Shown: positions 14,403 to 26,455, numbered from the stretch's first letter. The stretch is 64,000 nucleotides of DNA from Atrichornis clamosus (GCA_013400975.1 WBMZ01010822.1:124001-188000), one strand, 5' to 3'. Numbers and translations are program-made. Notes: generated by a model not told the origin, from the letters alone.

Positions 14403-14521
14403 TATCACTGTGATAGGTTGCTTATGTTTATGTGTGAAAATCCAACAAATTATCGGGTTTCTTCTGCCTGATAATAATGCTATCAGAGCCTATCAGGTTA
14501 TCTTGAATGCTAAGCCTGATA
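14403..14521. promoter_or_regulatory. Cluster of GATA core motifs, possible enhancer
   Basis: Eight GATA or TATC cores start at 14403, 14412, 14451, 14470, 14481, 14491, 14499 and 14518. A rough chance expectation for both strands of a 119-bp stretch is about one. Several have extended contexts (CCTGATAA twice, TTATCT once) close to the WGATAR consensus bound by GATA zinc-finger factors. That it acts as an enhancer is inference: motif clusters arise by chance in 64 kb, and no conservation or chromatin data can be seen here. Confidence 0.25.
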
Positions 14522-15317
14522 ACAGTAATTACTCACGATCCAAAAATATTTGGAGGGTCATGCTGCATAATAATGGGCTTTTTCCTAGTCTTTCCTTCTA
14601 AACATATTAATAGGTGGTTTGTGCATTTTAGAACATGAGGAGGTTCTCAGCATTCCAGAAAACCCAGTATGTTTTTTTTCTGATATCTCATATTCAGCGT
14701 ATAAGTAAAACTTTATTTTTTCATGCAGTCTCACTGCAAAAACCCTTGTTACGCTCACTGAACTAAGTCTTTAAAACCTTTAAAGTGTTGAAAAGAAACT
14801 TTTGCACTAGGAAAGAAATTACTCAGGTCTCAAATCTCTTTGTACACCTGTGTTCTACTCCTCAGGCCTAATTAATTCTCTTTCTGAAGCTGAAAAATTC
14901 ACTGTTATACTAAAATTAAAGAGCAAAATAAAGTGGGTTCCTCATTATATTAACAAGGAAAGACTTGTAACTTAGATCAGCGTGACCTTACAAATTTGAG
15001 TTACACCTATACAGGTTAACACTATTTGTAAAAATTATCTTCTTATCTGGCACTCCATTTTCATTGTGAAAGTCCTTGTGCAAATAAGTGCCATCAAAGC
15101 AAACAGGTGTAAACTGTTTTCCTGCTTATTTATTATGTCTGCAAAAGGAGGGGTGAAAGGCAATGGAAAACAAGACTTTCATATCTGCTTTTTCTATAGA
15201 AGTATTACTATTGTGGGGAAGATAAATAAGAGAAAGATTACTCCTTTTACCTCCAGTTGCTTTACTTGACTGTTGTTTTGCAGACAGAATCTTAAAACAA
15301 TGTGTTGGTTTGTTGGA

Positions 15318-15330
15318 TTTTTTTTTTTTT
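15318..15330. repeat. Poly-T run
   Basis: An uninterrupted homopolymer of T. There is no CR1 or processed-pseudogene body on the side where one would expect it if this were the tail of a minus-strand insertion. Confidence 0.85.
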
Positions 15331-16841
15331 AATGGAAGTCATGTTTCTTCTGTAGAATCCACTGCAAAATATATTCTACCAGGGGGGAAAAAAATGTTTG
15401 AGTCCTTCTGCAAATTCATACAAAATAAGTTCACCTGTGGCTACAAAACCATGATCTGAATATATCTTCCATCTCAGGAATTGCTGCACAATCAATGCAC
15501 ACAGAGAATATACCGGAGATGAATCACTCCTTTATTGCCTTGTTATTTAAGCTCTTCACCATGTATTATTGATTCAGGTGAAAACTAGGGCTCACTTTTT
15601 TTTCTTACAATTTCTATGTTCATTTCAGTATAAATACAAAGTCATCTAGCTACGTTGTGGTGATGAAATGGTATTAATCCATAAATTTGAAAAGAAATTA
15701 AGAATGGGAGTGCTGAGCTATCGAGTAGTATATGGTTGAAAAAGCGTGAAAGATGACTAATAGTGGCAACTGTGTCACACCATCTATGTGACATTTTAAA
15801 GGTGTCTAAGGAACTACAATTTAAACCTGGTGTCCATATTGGCCAAATAAGTAGAACTAGTGGACATGGAGATGAGTACAAAAAAAGGGGAGAGTTGGCA
15901 AATCTTGAGAAGTGAAGTCCTGACTCAGAGAAAATCCATTTACATTCTGTGAGCTCTTCGTAAGGAAGTGGACATGGAAGATCCAGTTGAGGTAGTCTGA
16001 CTGGAGTGCTAAAATATATTCTACAAAGTTCTTCCCAACAGAATCTTTAGCTGAGTTGTCACAAGACCAGAAAAGTCAAGTGGTCAAAGGATTGGACAAA
16101 GAAGCATCAGCACAGTGTAAAAAACTAAAGACCAGTTTTGATGGGGTGGAAGGTTCTCAGCAGAGAGCCATTGTCACCTGTGTTAAAAGGTAGGACTGAC
16201 AAAGAATATAGGAAAGAAAAAATCTTTCATGGTGAAGTAGAGAAGGAAGAAATGTTTCTTTTCCCTGTAAGACTGGGAGTTCTCAAATAAAATAATGGGT
16301 AGTAGATTCAGAATAAAATTAAATTCTACTTCTTGCAATGCGCAGTTGAACAGTAGAAATTTGTTACACTGAGCCACTGCTGAGGAGGAGAGCACCAGTG
16401 GACCTTTGACCCACTGGCAAAGCTCTTCTTTAGTAGAATGAAGAATAACAGCACACAGAGATAGGGAGGGGGAAATTACTAATTATCAATTTCCTAATTT
16501 TATCAGAAGGAGGCATCCCTTAAAACTCCTTGTATTCGGAGATATATATCTGCTATCATAAACTTTCAAAGCCTAAGATATGGATCAGATTTATCTTTTT
16601 TTTGGCACTGTAAAGATATCAGAGTGGTTTATCTTTAGAAATAATCACTTTTCATGGCCAAACACTGCTTGATTCTTGAAAATTTGCACTTTGCTTCCTT
16701 TCTTGTGTACTCTATTATGTTCTTTTAAGTTAATGCTTATTCTCTTCAAGGCTCTCTGAGACTTGGATTTCTTTGCCAAAGTGTAATTCCTTTTGCTATA
16801 GATGCAGAGATTGTCTTTACATCACCTCATAAAATTTTCAG

Positions 16842-16863
16842 TCCCCTCTTCATTAAGAGGGGA
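16842..16863. repeat. Short perfect hairpin with third arm copy
   Basis: TCCCCTCTT pairs perfectly with AAGAGGGGA across a 4-base CATT loop, giving a 9-bp stem. A further copy of the left-arm core, CCCCTCTT, lies at 16871-16878 and could pair with the same right arm instead. I see no T-run or neighbouring gene that would make it a transcription signal. Confidence 0.7.
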
Positions 16864-17152
16864 GACAAGGCCCCTCTTTGGGATAGGTTTGCTTCTTTGT
16901 GAGGATGTTTTCCGAGTGTATCTCATCTCAAGTTTAGCAATAATGCACAAAGCATTTCTGTTGTACCTAATTTGAACTTAACCGTGAGGAAACCTGAAGG
17001 CAGATGTCAGGCATACACAGATGTCATAAATAGTTTGGCTTTATGCTAAGATACACCTCTCTGATTTCAGCACCATATACTGCAGCTTCTTTACATCAAG
17101 TTCACTGTGATGTGCTTACATCAGCCTCCCTATCTATTTGCTCTTTGATATA

Positions 17153-17174
17153 CTGTTAACCCTAAGGTTAACAG
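17153..17174. repeat. Inverted repeat with paired GTTAAC motifs
   Basis: CTGTTAACC and GGTTAACAG form perfect 9-bp arms around a 4-base CTAA spacer. Each arm carries the self-complementary hexamer GTTAAC, and a third GTTAAC lies at 17214-17219. The layout resembles a dimeric binding site; HNF1-type homeodomain proteins recognise a related GTTAAT-N-ATTAAC form, but the spacing here differs, so no factor is assigned. Confidence 0.7.
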
Positions 17175-18639
17175 AGGAAACAGCAGAATGTGTATTAGCA
17201 AACTGTCAACTTTGTTAACTAAAGGGCTACTGCTGTGTGCTTAAATTTGTAATAACTAACCCTGCTCAGAGAGGTTAATTTTCAGGTTATGTATTCAATA
17301 CAAAGCTAGTTTGTGTACAGCACTAGTCTAAGAAGGCTTCTTAAGATTCAATTGAAGATCTGTTTCAGCTAATTAGTGACTATATTTGCCTGGTTATTTC
17401 CATTGTAGAATATATGCTTCCTGTATTGAATCCCACAAATCCATTTTTAGCTAAGGAATCTGAGGCTATTCAGAAGAAAGCTGTTGACCTTGTTACAGAT
17501 AGTTGGGCTAACTCAGTGCAATTACTCAAATCTACCTGTGTTGCAATTAATTATTTCCTGAGGTTATATAGTAACCTGAGCAGTGTAACTAAAATTTATT
17601 TTCCAGTAATTGATATTGATCTAAACTCATGTATTTTCATATACTGTATTGTTATAACACGGGCCTTAGAAGAATCTGAGTTATATCTTACTAGCTGTTT
17701 TTTAAAGATTTTTAATTCATTTGACCAGTATTGAGTGTAAAAAAGTATTGCTTGACACTGTTTATTTTTCTAATTATGTTCACCTTTGGAACCTGTTAAA
17801 CTATTATTTACTGTGTCCCAATTCTAAGTACACAATTCCATTAAGTGCTTGGAAAGATTTTGGTTAAATCTGACTACATGCTTGCAACTAGCCAAGATTG
17901 TAACAAAGTATTTGGGGTTTCGGTGGTGTTTTTTTAAGGCCTAGCCAATATTGACGTGAGAACAGAGACAGGTTTCTCTCCTAAAATGTATATCTAAAAG
18001 TTATCATTGCCTTAAGTATAAAAAAGATACATATCTAAATAATTTAAATGTTTCCAAGTTGTAAAATATTTAGGTGACTTAGGCAAGCTCTCGTATCCTG
18101 AAGCAGTTGATGCTGTTTTAATGTTGTAGAAGAAGATTGGAACCACATAATGCTACTGTAAGTGCAGTCACTGTATCTGACCGTCCTAAAACTAATCCAG
18201 TTCTCCATCTTCCCATCTGCTTTGCTCCATTCCTTTGCTGCAGGTGCAAATGACAAGTTTTAGCATATGGCACTGACCTGCAGTTATCACACAATGCTTT
18301 GAGGTTAATCAGCCACTGAAAATTGATGGTGGCTACTACGTTAAACTGTGTGGCTGCTCTGTAAAACTCATTGCTTCCAGAAGAGCAGTGTAACAATGGA
18401 AAATTTGAGGTTCAAGGAGACTAAAGTACACCTGGAAAATACCAATATAGCAGATAAATTTTAATTAGGGTTTTAAACTTTGAGATAATTGTGTTTAAGA
18501 AAGTAATTTTTTCTCTACTAAAACTTTTTACCTTAACATCTTAACAGAATTGTTACAAACACGCAGAGTGTGAATCAAGGTACTATTTGTCCTTTGTTGA
18601 GAAAATATGCTCCTGCGTATAAAAACAGTGCAAGCTGTC

Positions 18640-18990
18640 AAGTGACAAATGCTGCCATTTGTCTCCTTAGCACCTGGCTAATGATCCATGACAGAAATAT
18701 CAGAGCTGAGTGATAACTGTTCAGTGATGGAATCAGGCGTCAGGGCACAGATTTTACACCAAGGGCTTCAGTGATGTGTTTCAGCCGCTTTGCTGTTGGA
18801 GACTAACACTGAAAGGGTTTTTCCTGTCCAAATAAATTTGTCTGGGTGGCAGAAACAATTTACAATGCTCTAAACGTGTTGTCTGGGCTATTATTTGTAA
18901 GATCTAACTGTGGAATATTCAACATAAATAACATTCTGAAAGCGTCATTAGGAATGTGTCTGATCTAAACCTGTCTATAAAACTATGTGA
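18640..18990. promoter_or_regulatory. Possible conserved noncoding element
   Basis: This stretch is less AT-rich and less repetitive than its surroundings and has many short homeodomain-like and bHLH-like words (for example GCTAATGATCC and CAGCTGAG-like strings), with stop codons in all frames. That texture is typical of vertebrate conserved noncoding elements, but conservation cannot be seen in one sequence, so the call is an impression. Confidence 0.15.
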
Positions 18991-20039
18991 TTGATAGAGT
19001 GGGGTTTTCTGCACACTCTTCTGTCAGGCAAGATAACCAGATAAGACTCATCATGATTTCAAGATACCTCTGATAGCACGTTTGCTTCGCTTTCTACCTA
19101 AGTTCTTGTCACCTCTCAGGAGCTAATAAAGTTTGTAACTAAAAGTTTAATTTTAGAAGAACAGACTCTGCCAAGGGATTAGAAAATTCCTGTCTCGATA
19201 AAGGTAGTAACTTCTGTGAGGCTTTAGCACTTCAGAGGTAGGGAGTTATGGTCCTGTTCTTCAGATTTGGAGTTTAATTAATCCTGGGTGAACTATTAGG
19301 CAGTTCCAAGGGGCTTATCTAACAAAATATGGTAGGAGGTGTAAAAACCTATCTTGTTCTACTTTAAACTTTAACTTAAAATTCAACTAAAGTTCTCATG
19401 CTCATCTATAAAACCGGCATGTTTTCACCCAATAGTAGTGGTACTACAAGGTTGTGAATTGATTCTGGTGCATCTAAGATTTGGATTTGGGAGAAGGTGG
19501 TGGTAGGGGTGGGAAGTGAGGAATGGGCAGACTCTGCAGACTCCTGATTTTGAATCTTTTTTTGACTTTTTAAGCACAGACTAGGGTTTGCATGTACAGA
19601 ACTCTTTCTTATTCAAGGTTGAATCATTAAAAAAAAAATCCTGCAACAGTTGTAATTTTGTGTTAATTCCTGACACATAGTTAAATTGCCAGTGTCAAAC
19701 TGAAAAGGACATTAATTATTCAATAGGTATAGTTAAGCTTCCTGCTTCCCTGTCTAGAGTTAAATGTTTTGCTGTTCTTAATGCTTGCTGTCAATTAGGA
19801 GAGTGAGGTTGCAGAAATAATGGTGCTGTTAGGATGCCATATTTATTACCTGTAAATACCATATGACTGTGGTGAAATAGCCTCTAAAGTGTTCTGTGTA
19901 TGAACATTCTTTTTATTCAAATGGTATTTTTGAACAAGAAAAACGAAAAAGCCACACCCAAACAAAAATAAGCCCTCAAGTCCCACCCAGACTTGTCTGT
20001 TTTTTTCTAGAATTTAATATATAAACAGTATTTGCCACC

Positions 20040-20340
20040 AGATTGTGCCACCAGGCCTTTTGTAATGGCAATCCAGCATCTCATCAGACTGCATGGCCAA
20101 GTTGCTTGCTCTTGAAGACAGCAAGGGGCATGTTTAAATATGCCAGGCAGACAAGCTTGACCCTTTCAGCCACAATGATTACCTGTTCTCCTGAGATAAT
20201 GCTGACAAGTGACTGAGTAACAGAGGCCAGAACAGAGAATCAATTCTGTGCTAATGAGCATGCAAGGCTATCAGGAAGGCAAATAGCACACAATTGGCTA
20301 GGTTAAAGACAATATTAATCTACTCACGGTGAAAGGAAAG
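20040..20340. promoter_or_regulatory. Possible conserved noncoding element
   Basis: A roughly 300-bp block of balanced composition without simple repeats or open frames. It contains CTAATGAGCATGCAAGG, which joins a homeodomain-type TAATGA word to a POU-like ATGCAA word, followed by ACAATTGG and a GATTACCTG word. The density of such words suggests a developmental enhancer. This is inference only. Confidence 0.2.
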
Positions 20341-23300
20341 AGTGCTCCTGGCCCTGTGAAATGCGTTGTGCAAGTCAATTTTTGTACATAAGTGTTCTTG
20401 TTCTCTATGTCTTGACCACTTTTGCTCTTGAATGTTATGGTGTCCCAGAGTTATTAATTAACAACGTCTGTCTTCCAGACACATCTTGCTGAAGCTCCTG
20501 CAGTCCCAATATATAACCTTTTATTGTGTGGACCAGTACGGATGGGCCCCAGGTAGTACTGTCACGTTAGTTCATCAGTTAATAGCTTGGTTGAGAAACA
20601 TCCCCTTCCATTAATAACGATAGATGAAGCCCCTTTGACCAGCTTCATTTGGACTATAGCTATTTTGGACATTCACTGCTTCTTAGACACTGAAGGAGAT
20701 CTAGATCCTGTAGACAGACATTCAGATAACTGAGCTTTTTACTTGTTTTATTGTAAAATACCTCAGACTACATTCATCTTATTTGTGATCCCGTTTCACG
20801 TACTTGTAGTATTCTCAGAAGCAATTATTACTCTGTCATGACCACACAGAGATGTAAACAGTGTAGGTCCCTCTGGGTGAGGAGCAGGCTGTAGATCAGG
20901 CACACTGAGCGAGTCCAGAATGGGGCTCTCCACAAGGGATTGTTTTTTGATGTTTTCTGACGGTGTTTGCAGTCTCTAGTAGAAGATGGTGGATTAGAAA
21001 AATTCAGTGCATAATCACAATTCTTGTTTCATTTGCTCTGCTAATCTCCACTCCAAACCGTGCCTCTTACTTTTCTTTGGCAGTGGCCGGTTTCCAGAAA
21101 TAATCATAACACCTGTCTCTGAACTGTTGGCAGTGCACTCTCACAGTTCACCTGCTTGAGTGACTCATGGCTTCCTTGTAAGGTGAGAAATAACCCTGTT
21201 CTCACTAATCATTAGTTAAATCATCTTTTATCTGTGATGAACTTTTACCACCTTGACTGAAGGAACAATGGCTTGATTTAAAACCTAGAAACAGCTTTAC
21301 AGCTCTGTGTGTAGTCTGGTGCTGTGCACATAACTAATTCCAAAGTGCAGGCTATGAATGCCAAGCAACCAACTGTTATTATCTCTCATAAACTGATGTA
21401 ATTTGTCTTGCAAACATATCCCATTGTCTCTTAAATATACATTCATGCTAACAAAAGTTGCAATTATCACTGACTGCTTCGGTGGCTTGCAGCCTCAACT
21501 ATGACTTTAGTACTTGGTCTTGTGTAAAAAGATCTGAGGTAGTGTTTCAGATAGTGCAAAGATTACTTGACAATAATTCAGTTTTCTCTATATGTTCTTT
21601 GTTCCCCTGTTATCAGCCCTGCTCAGCTGTGTTAAGCAAAATTATGTATTTAAAAGATATTTCATGGGCTTGATTCCTTTGTGTAGTTTGTTTTTCCAAA
21701 ACTTCATATAGGTACGCGAAACAACTTGTGAGTTGCTAAAATCATTAGAGAAATCTGTGAAGTAATACTTGCCCTGCATGATATAAATTAATTTACTTGG
21801 AACAGGTTAGCTCAGTGTTCCAATAATAGATGTGGGGTCTGAGATGTGGCTGAATTTTGCTGCTCTATCACTACTTTGCAGTGTGAAATGATCAGTAATC
21901 TATTCTGGTGTGAAGAGCAGAAGAGGTTCTCTGCCCATGTTTTGCAGAGTCACCTGTGCTTACCTAACATGCTATTTTAAAAGAGATTTAGAGAAACAAT
22001 GAGGAGAGAAATCCTGTATAAATAAAGCATATAAATGGTGCAAAGGGCAATCTTAGATGCTCTTGGTCTGCCATTTGGGGTCATGAAATAGATTCCTCTC
22101 CCTATTGCTTCCCTTTCTGTGCCTTCACTTAGGCCAAGCAACAGTCGAGACACAATTCTCACAATTTTCAGGCAAGTATCACCTGCACCTCTCCAATATT
22201 ATGCACTTTATCATAAATGTTTCCCTGGAGGCTTATTTAACCCTTTATAGCTGTGCAAACCAAGACCCTATGGACCAAATATAATAAATTCAGTGTCACA
22301 GCTTTTCCTCTACTGAGTCAGAAACCTTCCCTCTATGCTGCTGGTGTAGCTATTTTCTAAATTTAACTAGGGTGGATTGAATATCTGACTAAGTTAATCT
22401 AAGAAGATCTCCTTCAGGTCCTAGTTTTTAATCTAGTGTTTAGTAGACCTGTATATAAATTTACTTCATTATTTTGACAGAGCAAAGAGAATTAGGAAAG
22501 TGGAGCATGTGAAAAGCAGGTGACAACAATTAATGGAGACCAAAAAAAAAGCTCTGGAAATAACTTTTAAACTATTATGCCGTAAGTCTTGGTTAATACA
22601 TTGCCTTCAGCCATTTTTCTTTAAAGGAATAGGAATAGGAAAAACCTGTTTAATGTTTGTATGGATGTAGCAGTCTTAGTGCAGTCTCTAGTGTTGACTG
22701 TTATATTGTGTGAATTGGTTTTGGGGTTGATTGTGCTGCTTTGGGACCTGTGGTATAGGGACAGGATCTAAGGTCAGCTGCTGTGATACAGGAGCTTCTG
22801 GCAGATTTTTAATAGGACAGATTTCATTGCTTTGGCTAAAACAGAAGGAAATAAAGTTACTTCATGCTTTAGAAATTTATCTGTTGAATTTAAAGTTAAT
22901 TATTTGGAGTAATTTATTATTATGTCTCATATATTAAAGAACAGGAAGGGTTAATGGGGAAAGTGGCGATGTGTTGTCATTGTCCTCAACACACCTTCAC
23001 ACCAACAAAGTAATGTGGCTAGTTGCAATAGGAAGACTTGAAATTCAGATAACCCATGGAGTTGATTTATCAGTTTGAAAATTGCCCTCCTCCCAGTGAA
23101 GATGTTGAAATACAAATAACACAAACCTCACCAAGAGAATGACTTTCTGTTGGCTGCTAAGAGCCAGCTCTGGTATGGTCCCCCACATACTCACTAAAGG
23201 GTTGCAAGCTCTGTGCTCTGTCATGGCCAAAGCTGGAGTGTGGAGGTCAGACGGACTTTCATTAAAGTTTTCATCATTTTTTTGGTCATAGAAAGCAAAC

Positions 23301-24091
23301 AATATTGAATTTAACTCTAAATAAATCCAATATCACCATAATATTATTTTTTAAATTTCAATGCAGAAATAATAAGTACAGTTGCAGATATCTAAGCATC
23401 CTAATTTGCATTTCTTTTTTACATAGCTTTTTTTCCAATATAAAAATGTAAAGACCTTAGCCCAAAAACTGCTGAAAGATAACTTTCTTTATAACTAAAC
23501 TGATTGTTAATATTTCTTTTTCTTCATTATAAATAATTTCTAAAAAAGAGTATTTTCAAAATAAGATATTTGAAAACTCTCTTATTAAACGATGTTCAAC
23601 TCTAGTTTCTCCCTCCTTTTTTTAGGCTTATACTGCAGTTATGCTTTTAAGTACTCAGCAATAATCCTGATATTCACATTCTTACTCTTTTACTTTGTCT
23701 TTCCAGTTAATCCAATGAGTAGAAAAATCCATTATTCCTCATTTCAAGTATTATCACTGCAGGAGACAACCTAAACCAGCGAACTTCAAACATTTTTATA
23801 GCCTTAATCTGTGAGAGAATTATACTCCCTGGCTATCCAAATCTTTGTGCACATTTTCCATATTTTGTGGCGAAGGGGATAATGTGCCTCTACCTTAACT
23901 ATTATGTTCACCGCTAATAAGTTAATGAAGGTGTAGTTTGGGTATTAATGTGCCATAAAAGTGAGGGTTTGTGTGTGTTTCAAAGCTATTTAGACAGGAG
24001 ATTAAAAATTGTAAAAAGTGAATGAATTAACAGAAGTGCTGACTGAAATGTGGAACTTCTAGATAGTCAAAACACCTTTTTGCACAAGCTG

Positions 24092-24104
24092 ATTTTTTTT
24101 TTTT
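24092..24104. repeat. Poly-T run
   Basis: An uninterrupted T homopolymer of about 13 bases in unique sequence. No retroelement body is attached. Confidence 0.85.
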
Positions 24105-24999
24105 CTGATTTGAAACATTTATTGAAAAAAAGCCTTTCATTGAACATTCTCTTTGGTAAAAGACCTATGGTACTTTCCAATTAAAATGTGCTGCCTGACT
24201 GGTGGTGAATGAAATGGAGGTGCCTTCAGCCAGGTTTATTAGGACCTGTAAAATGTAGCAATGTTGAGACTAACTTGCCTTTGACATCTATTTGTTGTAT
24301 GAAGTCAGCCATTCATTTGGCACCTCTATTTTCAACTATTCCCTAGTTCCATGGAAATATTAGCTGAATTAAAGATACTCCTGTGATGTATTTTAGATTA
24401 ATCACCATTCTCAGATGTTTTGCAACTCTTTTGACAAAAATAATGTTGCATGCAGAACATCATATTTTTGTTGGAGTGCATCTGTAAGAAGCATATCATG
24501 CAGAAAACGGGCATGATAATTATTCAACTCTAATTGGCAGCAGTTAATCCCTAGCTGGAACACTGAGGTTTTATTTTTCACCCAAAGTTTTAAAGCAATT
24601 AGATTCACAATAAAAAATAAAAATAAAAGATGGAAGACAGAATATGTGAAGTAAGTTTTCTAGAACTGGACATTTGGCATTCTAGACAGGAATATCAAGG
24701 AGATATGGAACTGCCTACAGATATTTTGAGGGTGTTTGCTTGGGTTTTTTTTAAGGAAACAGTAGCTCTCAGAAGCTTTTGCTTTTTAAAGGTAGGTAAA
24801 AATATTTGTGGTCTCACAGTAAGAGCAGAACAAAAGTAATTGACTTAAGCATCTGTAAAGAATAAATAATATATTGCTAGGAGCCGTACATCTTGTTTTA
24901 CTGCTGTATGTATATTTTAGAACCAGCATCATTTGAGACTATAAACATGGACTAGAAAACCAAGGGATACCAAATATATCTGCAGATGATGTAAAATCA

Positions 25000-25255
25000 G
25001 GAGCCAAGGGAATGGCCTGAAATTGCGCCAGTGGATGTTGAGGTGGGATATTAGAAAAAGGTTCTTACCCAGAGGGTGGTTGGGCACCTGGGACAGGGTT
25101 CCCAGGGAAGTGGTCACAGCACCAAGCCTGACAGAGCTCAAGTTTGGACAATGCTCTCAGGCACAGGGTGTGACTCTTGGGGTGTCCTGTGCGGGGCCAG
25201 GGGTTGGACTTTGATCCTCTTGGATCCCTTCCAACTCAGAATATTCTGTGATTTA
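25000..25255 (+). mobile_element. CR1 LINE, 5'-truncated 3' end, well preserved
   Basis: The block reads as the end of a chicken-repeat-1 non-LTR retrotransposon in sense orientation. From memory of the family, it starts at the GAGCCA-GGGAATGGCCTGA segment, passes AATTGCGCCAG, the GATATTAGAAAAAGGTTCTT segment, CCCAGAGGGTGGTTGGGCA, CCCAGGGAAGTGGTCACAGC, ACCAAGCCTGACAGAG, GGACAATGCTCTCAGGCACA and TTGGGGTGTCCTGTG, and ends in CCCTTCCAACTCAGAATATT and ATTCTGTGATT, the degenerate form of the family's short tail repeat. Severe 5' truncation is normal for CR1. A few bases appear missing just before the TTTGGACAATG segment. The reverse transcriptase ORF is absent, so the copy cannot move by itself. 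The small frames inside it (25023-25267) are not genes. Confidence 0.95.
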
Positions 25256-25918
25256 GTGAAGTGTTAGTGTACCCTTCTCTTTCTAGAGCAAAGAAAAATC
25301 TTTGTTTTGTCTTCTCTGCTATTTATTTGTCCAAGACCTGGGGAAGGAAAGCTCTGATGTCGTATGGGTTTTGCAGTCACAAGGAAAGTTTTAGTTCACT
25401 TTTTCCTTTACCAAAGGTCAAACAGACAGAAATGCTACACATCCAGGTTTTTAGCAAGTAGATTTGTATGTGGTGCATTCCAGTAGGGTCTGTTGCCAGT
25501 AAGGTGAAATGATTCTTTTTCCAGTAGAACCAAATGAATTGTCTCTCTTGTCTTACCTATTTTTGATCATTAGTACCTGCATGATTCTACCTTCCTTGAA
25601 ATTTTCACCTTCAAAAAATCAAAAATTTCTTGGGCTCATAGAAGAATTTCAGTTCACATCTGCTCTAAGAAGGATCAAAGTCTCTGTTGCGACCCCACCA
25701 TCATTTGATATCACTGGGTAGCTTTAAAAAAAGAGGAAGACAGTGATGTAGTAAAATGAGTCATCAGGATGCCTATTTTGCTCATGTGTAATTGTGAGAA
25801 GCTCTCTGGGTGTTCATCACCTGTCTGAAATGGATAATTGTATCACAGTAAATTCCCAAAATAGAGAATTTGATCATTTGTGTGTGAGAAAGTCATCCTG
25901 TCCTTGGACATCAGGCTC

Positions 25919-25939
25919 AAAAAAAAAAAAAGAAAAATA
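25919..25939. repeat. A-rich run
   Basis: Thirteen A residues, one G and five more A residues. The upstream sequence shows no recognisable retrotransposed gene or LINE end, so it is recorded as a simple run and not as a poly-A tail. Confidence 0.8.
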
Positions 25940-26424
25940 ACTTCACACTTGGGTTCTTGTGAAGAAAGAATGAACCCAATCTAAAAGATATGAGAGAGAG
26001 GAGAGAAGTGCCAGTCGCGTTCATTCTCTACACATCAGATTTCTAAACTAATCTTTGAAGCAACATTTGCTTTTATTCTTTCTGACTTAAGCTAATGGGA
26101 TGAAAATCACTTCAGAATATACCATTTCTTTTCCAATTTCACATAGTCACAAATCCTTATTAGACAGCCATGACCTTCAACATATCCAGTAAATATTGTT
26201 TTTGTCTTTTAAATTTGCCTTACAGTAAACAGTTTGGTGTCACTCAGTACTACATAGAGCATGATGATCAGCTCTTAATTATTTAATAAATGAATATGCT
26301 GAATGTGGTCTCCATTTGAATTCAAGTGCTGACCATTTTCAACCTACCTGGAAGGGTAGTTTTGGTAGTCTGTACTTGTCACCTAGATAAAATTCTTATT
26401 TGCAAAAGTAGAGATGTAAATAGA

Positions 26425-26455
26425 GGTGGTTTTGGATGGGGGGAGGGGGGGATGG
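26425..26455 (+). repeat. G-rich tract, possible G-quadruplex
   Basis: The plus strand carries runs of 2, 2, 2, 6 and 7 G residues, the last two separated by a single A (26438-26443 and 26445-26451). A two-tetrad quadruplex is easily drawn; a standard three-tetrad one is not, because only three separate GGG tracts fit. No promoter or origin is visible beside it. Confidence 0.5.

Larger units (their letters stand above)
14522..17152. other. Unique DNA, no gene seen
   Basis: The stretch holds a poly-T run at 15318-15330 and a hairpin at 16842-16863 listed separately. The region at about 15900-16450 is purine-rich and could be a decayed mobile element, but I cannot assign it to any family. Minus-strand frames at 15642-15881 and 16183-16395 have no recognisable domain. 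Confidence 0.5.
17175..24999. other. Unique DNA with enhancer-like stretches, no gene seen
   Basis: No exon or RNA gene is supported. The base composition becomes more balanced and motif-rich around 18640-18990, 20040-20340 and 21010-21235. The open frame at 17414-17734 (106 codons) and the minus-strand one at 18118-18396 have no known domain. A poly-T run lies at 24092-24104 and an A/T-rich tract just before the 24630 frame. No mobile element is recognised until the CR1 at 25.0 kb. Confidence 0.5.

Noticed and set aside
25023..25267. Two overlapping 63-codon plus frames
   Set aside because: Both are translations of the CR1 3' untranslated region.
25919..25939. A-rich run as tail of a processed pseudogene
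   Set aside because: The preceding sequence has no recognisable mRNA-like body and no target-site duplication that I can see.
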